In this document: piece by piece, positions 23,442 to 32,756 of the stretch | How positions within the stretch are numbered: position 1 is the stretch's first letter | How the letters are laid out: the number at the start of each line of letters is the position of its first letter | Assembly (NCBI RefSeq): GCF_958298935.1 | Contig: NC_084929.1 | Location: 31,623,501-31,687,500, forward strand | Length of the DNA: 64,000 nt | Direction of reading: 5' to 3' | Source of the DNA: Phragmites australis | Lineage: Eukaryota > Streptophyta > Magnoliopsida > Poales > Poaceae | Position numbers and translations under genes: made by a program | Notes under the pieces: generated by a model | Database searches by the model: none | What the model was told of the DNA's origin: nothing | What the model saw: only the letters and a program-made list of their open reading frames with translations

Positions 23442-26400
23442 CTACGGGAAGAACTTGCGCAGGTGCTCGATGTTTCACGGGTTGGGGAGCGGCTGCCCAT
23501 CTTCTGCAGCCAACCGAAAGGAGCCTTCTCGCGGGACACCGATCACGGTAAAGGGCCTTCCCACATAGGGGACAGTTTATTCCTTCCTTCGCGCGATTGG
23601 ACGCGTCGGAGAACTAGATCCCCCCACCTCGAGAGATCGGGCCCGGATGTGATGCTGGTGGTAGCGCCACAGGCTTTGCTGGTAGCGGGCTGCCCGGACG
23701 GCGGCACGCCGCCGGCGCTCTTCCAAATAGTTAACATCGTCGCGCCTTTGCTGCTCCTGTTCGCCTTCAGAGTAGGCATGCACCCGAGGGGAGCCTAGAG
23801 TGAGCTCGGAGGGGAGGACCGCCTCAGCGCCGTACACAAGGAAGAAAGGAGTCTCCCCGGTAGCGCGACTTGGCGTGGTCCGATTGGCCCATAGCACGGC
23901 AGGCAGCTCGTCGATCCACCCTTTCCCGTGCTTTGCGAGCACGTTGTAGGTCCGGGTTTTGAGCCCCTTCAGTATCTCCGTGTTGGCGCGATCGACCTGC
24001 CCATTGCTCCGAGGATGAGCGACGGAGGCGAAGCAGAGCTTGATGCCGAGGTCTTCGCAGTAGTCCCTGAACAGGGCACTTGTGAACTGAGTGACATTGT
24101 CGGTGATGATCCGGTTTGGGACACCAAAGCGACTGGTGATACCACGGATAAACTGGAGAGCCGTGTTCTTGGTCACCTTGACGACTGAGACCGCATCCGG
24201 CCACTTGGTGAATTTGTCGATGACGACGTAGAGGTACTCATAGCCCCCGATTGCTCGGGGGAAAGGACCCAGAATGTCCAGCCCCCAGACCGTGAAGGGC
24301 CATGACAGGGGGATGGTTTGAAGAGCCTGAGCTGGCTGGTGAATCTGCTTTGCGTGGAACTGGCACGCCCTGCAGCGCCGAACCAGCTCGGAAGCATCCT
24401 GGAGGGCTGTAGGCCAGTAGAAACCTTGCCCAAAGACCTTCCCGACCAACATGCGGAACGATGCATGGCCACCGCACTCGCCCTTGTGGACCTCAGCGAG
24501 AAGCTCGCCGCCTTCTGCCCGGGTGATGCATTTCAGGAGGATGCCGCCTGCGCTACGCCGGTAGAGATCCCCATCTACCATGGCATAGCGTTTGGACTAC
24601 CGAGCAACTCTTTCAGCAGAAGCCTCATCCCCGGGGAGGAACTTTTCCTTCAAGTACCCTCGGATCTCGTCCATCCACGAGGCATCTTGAGAACTGACAG
24701 CAAGCGCAGCGCACTCGCCGGACGGTGGCACCCTGTCGGGACTTCCCACTGAGGGCGCCGCCGGGGTCCCCTGAATTGAGCTCGAGGTTTCCCCTTCGTC
24801 CTGTTCGACAGGCAGGACGGAAGGCCGTGTGAGTCTTTCTTCAAAGACTCCGGCAGGGACGCGCGCATGGGAGGAGGCCAGGCGAGAGAGGTCGTCGGCC
24901 AGAGTGTTGTCGCGGTGAGAGATGTACCGCAGCTCCAGGCCGTCGAAGCGCTTCTCCAGCTTCCTGACCACCGCCACGTACGCCGCCATTTGAGGATTCG
25001 TGCACTGGTACTCTTTCGATACCTGGTTGACCACCAGCTGGGAGTCTCCCTTGACCAGGAGGCGACGAATCCCGAGGCCCATCGCGGCTCAGAGGCCGGC
25101 GATGAGGCCCTCATATTCCGCCATGTTGTTGGATGCGCGAAACTGCAGCTGCACAACGCACCGGAGTTCTTCACCCGTTGGGGAGGTGAGGACCACTCCG
25201 GCCCCCGCGCCTTTCAGCGTGAGGGAACCGTCGAAATGCATAATCCAGTACCCGAGCAAATCGTGCCCGGGATATGTGGAGATTTCTTCTTGGACGACCT
25301 CAGGGACGGGTGTCCACTCTGCCACGAAGTCAGAGAGCGCCTGGCTTTTGATCGCCTGGCGGCTGACAAAGTGCAGGTCGAACTCCGCCAGCTCCACCGC
25401 CCACTTGACGAAGCGCCCGGTGCCTTCTCGGTTCTGGAGGATGGGCCCCAGTGGGTACGTAGTAACCACCGAGACCTTGTGCGCCTGGAAGTAGTGGCGT
25501 AGCTTCCGGGAAGCGATGAGGATGGCGTAGAGCAGCTTCTGAGCTCAGGGGTACCTTGTCTTGGCCTCCCGGAGGACTTCACTGACGAAGTACACCGGTC
25601 GCTGTACCCGGCGGGCCCAGGCTGCGGCTTCACCCGAGGGCCCGCTACAGCCCCCGAGCTCGGCGACGTGGTCGGGGCTGACCGGGTGCTCGGGCTCGAC
25701 TCCCTGGTCCGGAGGAGCCAAGTGCTCGGGCTCGACTCCCTGGTCGGGAGGAGCCAAGTGCTCGGGCTCGACCCCCTGCTCGGGGGGTGCCACGAGGACG
25801 AGGGAGTGCTCTGGGGCGGCCGGGAGCTGGGACACAGCACCTGACCCCGTGCACTCATCGCGCTCCACCACCAGTACCATGCTCACGACCTGAGGAGTGG
25901 TCAAGACATAGAGCAATAGTGGATCACCTTCGGAGGGGGCCACCAATATGGGTGGCGAGGTGAGATACTTCTTCAGATCGCGGAAGGCCTGCTCGTCGTC
26001 CGACGTCCAGTCGAAACGACCGGTCTTCTTCAAAAGCTTGAAAAGGGGGAGTCCTCGCTTCCCGAGTTTGGAGATGAAGCGCCCGAGGGCCGCCATGCAA
26101 CCGGCGAGACGCTGAACCTCCTTGAGTCGAGCCAGGGGTCGCATCTGCTCGATGGCCCGGATCTTCTCTGGATTGGCCTCGATCTCTCGGCTGGAAACCA
26201 AGAAACCAAGGAGCTTGCCCGCAGGCACCCCGAAGACGCACTTCTCGGGGCTGAGCTTCAGGTGGGTAGTGCAGAGACTGTTGAAAGTCTCGGCAAGATC
26301 TTCGAGCAGGGTAGCACGGTCTTGGGATTTGACCATGAGATCGTCGATGTAGGCCTCGACGTTGCGGCCAACCTGCGAATCAAGGGTGATGCGGATAGCG

Positions 26401-28679
26401 CGCTGGAAAGAAGACCCAGTGTTGCGCAAACCAAAAGGCATCGCCACATAGCAATAAGTCCCCACCGGAGTGGTAAAAGTAGTTTTTTCTTCATCCTCTA
26501 TAGCCATGCGAATCTGGTGATAACCAGAGTTTGCATCTAAAAAACACAAAAGATCACATCCCGCGGTTGCATCTACAATCTGATCTATGCGGGGCAAAGG
26601 AAAAGGATCTTTGGGGCAAGCCTTGTTTAGAACGGTGTAGTCCACGCACATGCGGAGCTTGACGTTGGCCTTCAGGACGATAACTGGTTTTGCCAGCCAC
26701 TCGGGGTGGAGGACCTCTCAGATGAATCCGGCGTCAAGGAGCTTGCTGACTTGCTCCCGGATGAACTCCTGGCGCTCGGGCGCCTGCTGCCGGACTTTCT
26801 GCTTCACCGGGCGTGCGTCCGGGCGCACAGCCAGGTGGTGCTCGATCACCTCCCTAGGGATCCCGGGCATATCAGACGGCTGCCATGCAAATACGTCGAT
26901 GTTAGCCCGGAGGAAGGTGACGAGCGCGCTTTCCTATTTGCCACCCAGGTCACCGCCGATTCGGACGACCTGGGAGGCGTCTTCACCCACCATGACCTCC
27001 TTCGTAGGAACGGAGGCGTCGGCAGCGAGTCGGGGTTTGGATGAAGAGGGTCCCGGGCCCCCTGGACAACCTTCGACCTCGGCTCGGGCTGAGACCAAGG
27101 CCGAGTATAACAGCTCGGCGCAGGAGGCGGCGCTGCTGGTCTAGGCGAACACGGAGATGGGGCCTGCTGGGCCCGACATCTTAACCGTGAGGTACGTATA
27201 GTGCGTGACCACCATGAATCGAGCGAGCGCTGGGCGCCCGAGGATAACGTTGTAGGGGAGGGGGAGCTCCACGATGTCGAAGATGACGTTCTCCGTTCGG
27301 AAGTTGTCCCGGCTCCCGAATGTTACGGGCAACTCGACCTGCCCGAGGGGCAGGGAATGCCCGGGTGTCAGCCCATAAAACGGGAGCGACGGCTTTAGGC
27401 GCCTGAAGGGTACCTGCAGCTTCTCGAAAGCCTCCTTGGAGAGGAGGTTAAGGCCTGCGCCCCCGTCGATCATCACTCTGCTGATCTTCACATTGCAGAT
27501 GGTGGGGAACACTACCAGGGGTAGTCGCCCCACGCCTGCAGTACTGGCGGGGTGATCGGCCAAGCTGAATGTGATCGGGGCATCCGACCACTTCAGGGGC
27601 CTTACGGCCTCTTCACTCGGGGTCGCCGAGCACACCTCGCGCCGCATGGTTTTGACACTGCGGCGGGAGGAGGGCGTGTACACGCCTCTGTCGATGAAGG
27701 CGACGGTGTGCTCAGGCTCCTGGAAGCCGAGCTCTTGGTTGTTGGGGGCGGCTTCGTCGTCGCCACCCTGGCGGGGCTCCTCGCGGTCCCTTTGGCGCTG
27801 CTCGATGAGGCCCTTGACCGTGCGGCACTCCGTGAGGTCATGCCACCTGATCTGGTGAATTGGGCACCACTTCCCCGGCTCGGGCCCCGCAGGAGTGGGG
27901 GCCCTTGCCGGAGCGGGAGCCCTTGCGGGAGCCGGAGCCCTAGGAGGGGCTTGGGCTGGGGCCCTTGCGGGTGTGGGTTGTCTGTCGGTGGTCGCCCGGC
28001 GGGCTGGCCGGCGGTCGGGCTCCTGGGCCGGCCCACGGGCAGGGCCCTGGGCTGGCTCGACGGGTACAGCCTCGCGCCTCCTTCTCTTTTTCTTTTCCTG
28101 CCTGTCGAAGCGGGAAGGACCTGGTTGATCGGCGGCGGGGTGCTCAGGGCGCGGAACGTGCCACGCTCGAGCTTCCGCCGCCTTGGCGCACTTGTCGGCC
28201 AGCGCGAAAAGTTCCGCGGTGGTCTCAACCTCGTGCGTGCCTAGCTTCTCGAGCATCCGCTCGTCGCGGACGCCCTGCCGGAATGCGACAATGACGGCGT
28301 GGGGGGTTATCCGCGGGATGGTGTTGCGGACCTGGCTGAAGCGCTGAATAAAGCACCGCAGCGTCTCCCCCTCCTGCTGCTTGACGGCATAGAGGTCGCA
28401 CTCCAGGCCGAGGCGCATGAATGTGCCCTGAAAATTAGCCACGAACTGGTGGCAAAGATCATCCCAGGAGCTGATAAACCCTGGGGGTAAGTTCATAAGC
28501 CAAGAGCGGGCAGAGCCCCTCAAGGCAACATGAAAGTAGTTAGCCATCACCTTTTCGCTGCCACCAGCCGCCTGGACAGCAGTGGTGTATATCTGGAGGA
28601 ACTCGACGGGGTCGATGGACCCGTCATACTTCTCTAGCAGCTCGGGGCGGAACTTGGTGGGCCATTTGAATACGTGCAT
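23442..28679 (-). pseudogene. Ty3/gypsy gag-pol polyprotein gene, decayed
   Basis: One minus-strand frame of about 1745 codons runs from 28679 to 23442 and contains, in order: a gag domain (WLMNLPPGFISSWDDLCHQF), a CX3H...C zinc-binding-like segment (WCPIHQIRWHDLTEC), an aspartic protease (VMIDGGAGLNLL), reverse transcriptase (YIDDLMVKS), RNase H (MHFDGS...GDSQL), and integrase (HX..H and CRACQ zinc motif, DILGPF, ITDNV where ITDNG is usual). In-frame stops lie at 27141, 26934, 26718, 25545, 25089 and 24597 (lowest coordinate of each). Two compensating frameshifts near 23625 and 23560 precede the final NIEHLRKFFP. Gag is 5'-truncated: its first codons (MHVF) come from duplicated CACTA sequence. 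A 12-residue unit is repeated three times between RT and RNase H (25686-25793). Confidence 0.9.
25686..25793 (-). repeat. Three 36-bp coding repeats between RT and RNase H
   Basis: Units at 25686-25721, 25722-25757 and 25758-25793 are almost identical and encode, on the minus strand, repeats of GVEPEHLAPPDQ. They lie in the connection between the reverse transcriptase and RNase H domains, where this family normally has no such insertion. Confidence 0.85.
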
Positions 28680-28832
28680 GAAAGTAAGAACACAAAACGC
28701 GGAAAGGATTCGTTAGTGGAATGAATTGACCCTTTTTATTCAGTAGGAAATGCAAGACATGAATATATACTGTGTACCGAAAAGTCGGTTTTTACAATGT
28801 ACTCCTTCCTGAATGGAAAGTGGATAACACTC
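28668..28832. repeat. Second copy of the gypsy element's own flank, in place of the primer-binding site
   Basis: These 165 bp equal 16507-16712, the CACTA sequence left of the 3' LTR, including the CACTC target duplication directly against the LTR. The only differences are about three substitutions and a 41-bp deletion with GCG at its borders. The gag frame begins within it, and no tRNA-complementary site is present next to the 5' LTR. Confidence 0.9.
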
Positions 28833-30298
28833 TATCGGAGGGTTAACTCCTGTCGCAAGGATCCTGGGGGACCCCTTTTTAGAGATTCGGCCGGGAGGAT
28901 GATCCTGAATATGTTCGCCAGAGAAATAAATGGGTATGAATGCGATGGCCGGTGGGGTGGAAAGATCTAATGCGGAACGGAGTAAATACGCTGGTGTTTA
29001 GACAGGTTCGGGCCGCACGGAGGCGTAACACCCTACTCCTGTATGGATACTATAAATGCCTTGAGAATGTCCCTCAAGGATGTTGCTCGTTACAAGAATG
29101 TCTATCTATCTTAGAACCTGGGGCTCCTTGTTCTTCGGTCTGCGTGTAGCTGCTGGCTTTGGGTGCTCTCGATCTTCTCTTCGCTACCTCGAAAACTTCT
29201 TCAGAAAAAACCTCTTCTTTTGCCCGAGAGCTCCCCCTTTTGTCTGTGCTGCCGGCGGCTTTAAATACCCGCCGACAGTAGCGTGCCCCGAACGGGAGGG
29301 GGGCACGAGTTCCGACACACCATAAATGGAAAGGGCATCATCATAGCCTCTGCGCGAAGTGACCGGGGGTGGAAAATGCGTCCCACGCCCGGTCATCCAA
29401 CACCATAAATGCACTGGCAACGGGCGCCGTGGAGAGGGCCCACCGGGCAGCCGCGGAGCGGCCCGGTGTGCCCGCCCTGTCTTGTTCTCCTGCTATAGCA
29501 GCGCGGCAGACGGAACGCCTCGGCCCTTACGACGTTATCCCGAGACGGGCCGGATGGCACGGGATGGGACCCGTGCATTCAATGACCCCACGCCCTTCTG
29601 CCAGAATGTGGCAGGAACTGACACTGAGCGTGGCGGGAGCAGTTGGAGGTGACAGGCCACGCACGCTCTTTAAATGCGGCCTTGGGCCTTTGACTGGCTG
29701 ACACCTCATTAGTGGGCCCCTCGGGGGCCACTGTCAGGGGGCTCTCTGGGTCGTCGGGGAACCGAGTGCTCGGGGGTAACTGTTTACCTCCCCGAGCACT
29801 CCCTCCCGAGAGTGCCCTTTCTTGGTCCTCGGAGAACCGAGTGCTCGGGGGTACTGTTCACCTCCCCGAGCACTCCCTCCCGGGCACGCTTGTATGGATC
29901 CTCGGGGGACCGAGTGCTCGAGGGCTGCTGCACGCAGTCCCGAGCACTCTCTCCCGAAACTTCCTTCAGTGGGTCCTCGGGATACTTGGGTGCCCAGGGG
30001 GCCACCGCTCACGGCCCCGGGCAAGTTTCTCCCGGTACTTAGCTTTCCCGACCGTCGGGGGACTCGGGTGCTCGGGCGCCACCGTATGCCTCCCCGAGCA
30101 CTTTCTTCCCGGTACTTAGGCTTCGCAGATCATCAGGGAACTTGGGTACTCAGGGACCACCGACTGTGGCCCCGAGCGCCCTCTCCCGGGACTCAATCTT
30201 TTTTACCTCGCGGAGGAGACTCCGCGGGATGGCGCCATGTGGCGGATTGCTGGCCTGGCCTCGGGATTCGAGGACCCCCGGTTCCTGATTCACCGACA
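28833..30298 (-). repeat. Gypsy 5' LTR
   Basis: Runs on the plus strand from TATCGG to CCGACA and is followed by the target duplication CACTC (30299-30303). It is 1466 bp against 1439 bp for the other LTR, most of the difference being a 28-bp segment around 29557-29584. It contains the same hairpin array (about 29720-30200). Confidence 0.9.
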
Positions 30299-30303
30299 CA
30301 CTC

Positions 30304-30763
30304 TTCTTGCGGTATCTTGTGTACACCCTGCATGTGAATATGAATACCAATTAAACTTAGATGTAATCGTTGAGAAGATTAAATGATCGAGTTAAGCTGT
30401 TTAGCATGTCAATGAGGTGTTGGTAAGTCGTCTGATCTCTCTCTGCTGAGTCCAACACAATGATCTTGCTCAAGTTTGGGTAGATGACAAAGAGGATCCA
30501 ATAAAAACTGCAGAATATGTCACCATAGCAATTTAGTACTCGAATCGAGTTGCCTATAAAATGATTACGCCCTTGCGCGCAAACACATACTCATAGCTGT
30601 AGGGTAAGAGTATGAATTTCTTGTATTGGTGGCGAAGAAGAAACTTCAATAAGTAGGCCTCGGTGAAGTCTGGATTCTTCGTTACAAGTTTCTGGTTCAC
30701 AAGGCCGGGATCGATGAATCCTACTTTCTTATCTAAGTCTTGTTCGTATGCTTGGATCTTCAT
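30304..30763 (-). pseudogene. CACTA Ulp1-like protease gene, upstream half
   Basis: On the minus strand an exon (about 30770-30554) reads KKVGFIDPGLVNQKLVTKNP ... KFILLPYSYEY. After an ill-defined join, the next segment (about 30545-30380) gives WILFVIYPNLSKIIVLDSAE, the His/Asp part of the C48 protease-like protein of grass CACTA elements. A further short stretch GVYTRYRKKS leads directly into the gypsy target site. Its continuation lies beyond the retroelement at 16712. Stops and small indels show decay. Confidence 0.6.
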
Positions 30764-31394
30764 TCTATAAAAGAGAGAAGTTAGCTATGCAATTACAAGG
30801 TTTAAGATCATATAACGTGAATTATATGCATAAGTCACTTACAGAGTCCACGCTCTGACTATAGCCACATCGAGGGCATATTCCTTGTATAGTTAATACA
30901 AGTGCAAGAATTCCAACCAGAAGAAGCCGTCTCCGTTGAGGAAATATTCTTCTTTGTATCTCACGGGGAACACCTGAAACCCTGCCTAGACTGCTCCAAG
31001 TACCATTGATGTAATCGATGCATTTGAGTTGTAAAGTCCCTTTCTATATCTGGTATGACCAAAGGTTTGCCCAATTCAAACGGCCATATAACATCCTACT
31101 TTGATATATCCGCTCCCACAATAAGTCGTGCTAGTTCTTCTGCTATTAATTTAGAAGAAGCTAGGAAGTCTGCAATGCTTGGAGCATACTTAATGATTGG
31201 GTCTGGTTTGCTCTTGGCCTGCATCTTGCTGATGCGTTCATCTCAGCGGCTTACTTGAAGCCGACCCCTTCTGTTTAGCTATGGCCGTTTTCATGAAAAA
31301 AATCAAGGCATCTTCAAGCACAACAGGCTTCGGTGGAGTTGGTGAAGGATGGAAATGAGACGTGACACTGACGTCCATAATCTTTTTTGTTTCC
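30764..31394 (-). other. CACTA internal sequence, poorly conserved
   Basis: Linking sequence between the Transposase_24-like part and the protease part. Short minus-strand pieces (for example 31447-31238) look like low-complexity coding remains interrupted by stops. Nothing more specific can be supported. Confidence 0.4.
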
Positions 31395-32290
31395 TCAGCA
31401 GTGAGTGAATAGACATCCTTGGGTTCCGCCAATGGTGCCTCGTTCACGCATGAGGGCTTGTGCTATTTTTTCTTTTGTATATTCCCTCTCCTTTTTTAGC
31501 ACTTGTTCAAGCATTTCCATCATCCTAGATTGTTCTGCCTCTCGTTCTGCATCTCGCATTGCTTGGGATCTCTTTCGGCTCTTGTAACTGTCGACTTTGC
31601 CTGGGAATCCATATTTCCAACCCATCACCCCAACGTCTCGTGTGCAACCACCGTGCTCCTTATTTCCCAGGGCCAAAGTGAGCTCGTCCCTATCCCTGTT
31701 TGGCTTGAAAGAGCCTTGTGCAGACTGCTCATGGGATTCCGCAAGCTTTTTTGCTAGTGTTTGTGTCACTTCCTGATCTTTGGAGGTCGTAAAGCATAAG
31801 CTTCCATCAGACGAGTAAGAAGCACCCCTCCCAAGAAGGAAGCACGTCGATCGATTATTCCAGCTCTCCGTCTCAAGCGTGACATCTCTCTCTCGCAGTT
31901 GATTTAGCTGTTGTTGCCACTGTCGTTCTTTCCTCATATACCCACGGCTGCCGACTTTGTGGGGGTAGAGGTTCTTCTTTGAGTTCGCTTTGTTCACCGC
32001 ACTCAACCTCTGTGCTTCTTCCGACGACTTGTACTCTGTAAAGGCTGGCCAATGATCTTACAGTTGTGGCTACTTGCGGAAATCTGGCATTGTATCTTTC
32101 TGCACATATGTTCTGTTCAGTGTGCTATTCCAATTCTTAAATGAAAGTCTCATGATTATTAGCGTCTTACGCTTAACTACTTCTATATCTGTCCCTTTAG
32201 AAAAGTCAAACTTCTTTAATATCTTAGACCACAAGATATCATTCTTAATCGAATCAGAAACCACGTACGAATCACCTCGTTCCTCAGTCT
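31395..32290 (-). pseudogene. CACTA Transposase_24-type (TNP1-like) protein gene
   Basis: The minus-strand frame from 32006 carries HKVGSRGYMRKERQWQQQ, a DELTLALGNKEHGGCTRDVG segment, then GWKYGFPGKVDSYKSRKRS and a glutamate-rich coiled-coil tail. This is the typical plant Transposase_24 (Ptta/En/Spm) pattern. An upstream exon-like piece (32264-32070, LSFKNWNSTLNRTYVQKDT) gives the N-terminal part and is separated from it by stops near 32070-32050. Such proteins are the accessory, DNA-binding products of CACTA elements. Confidence 0.7.
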
Positions 32291-32302
32291 ACAATCTGTA
32301 TT

Positions 32303-32756
32303 CAGGTAGTCCTTTGTGTGACCGTACTCGGTTCAATTCGATACGATATGGCTGCTTGTACTTAAGGAAAAGTATAAGCCGCCTACATAATACAGACGGA
32401 CGGACCGTAGAAAAACTTTGGCAGACCAAGAGGTTTCTTCGTATTGACATGCACATCCCTTCCTAGTTACTATATTCACGTAAGAATATATAAAGAAAGA
32501 CATGTGACCACCATGTGCGAACGAATAATGAAGCTGAATTGTGCATGCCTGTTGTCGGGTTTCATTGCCTCCTTAAGCAAAGAATATACTCCATTTTACT
32601 AGTAATTGCACAAGTTTATCTTCGTTCGCTATAAATAGTGGCCACTGGCCAGCGACGAACTGCATGCGATATTGCCTCCGACCATACACATATAGCTAGC
32701 GCATACAAAACAGCAGCAGCTCGAGGCGGCCTGCTCCGGCGTCCCAGGCCATTCCC
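32303..32756 (+). promoter_or_regulatory. Promoter and leader of the ankyrin/PGG gene
   Basis: TATAAATA at 32630-32637 lies 120 nt upstream of the ATG at 32757, with a short AC/AT leader. The whole segment is duplicated at 14080-15060, which shows it was part of the ancestral duplication unit. A ~590-bp insertion found in the other copy is absent here. Confidence 0.7.

Larger units (their letters stand above)
16713..30298 (-). mobile_element. Ty3/gypsy LTR retrotransposon, 13.6 kb, inserted in the CACTA protease gene
   Basis: Two LTRs (16713-18151 and 28833-30298) bound the element. The LTR termini are TGTCGG...CCGACA, each copy with one transition at one end, and the target duplication is CACTC (16708-16712 and 30299-30303). 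Gag-pol is on the minus strand (28679-23442), so the 5' LTR is the one at 28833-30298. A GGGGGCTGC polypurine-type tract adjoins the 3' LTR at 18152. A second gene, of the 'putative gypsy type transposon' (Transposase_28) family, runs on the plus strand between pol and the 3' LTR. The normal primer-binding site is absent; between gag and the 5' LTR lies a second copy of the CACTA flank. Stops and frameshifts show it is no longer autonomous. Confidence 0.9.
15062..32302 (-). mobile_element. CACTA (En/Spm) transposon, interrupted and right-truncated
   Basis: The left terminus is CACTATAGAAAATCCC (15062), followed by many subterminal copies of a CACTGCCGGC-type motif. Minus-strand genes inside are typical of grass CACTA elements: a Transposase_24-type protein (about 32290-31395), and an Ulp1-like protease gene (30763-30304, continued at 16712-15540). 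The protease frame is split by a Ty3/gypsy insertion (16713-30298). The right end abuts the duplicated ankyrin promoter at about 32303 without a recognisable ...CTATAGTG terminus, so I infer loss of that end. Without the gypsy insert the CACTA part is about 3.7 kb, too short for a full autonomous copy. No TNP2 transposase core was recognised. Confidence 0.75.

Noticed and set aside
27602..28294. Plus-strand and alternative-frame open frames across gag
   Set aside because: Low-complexity shadows of the proline/alanine-rich gag linker.
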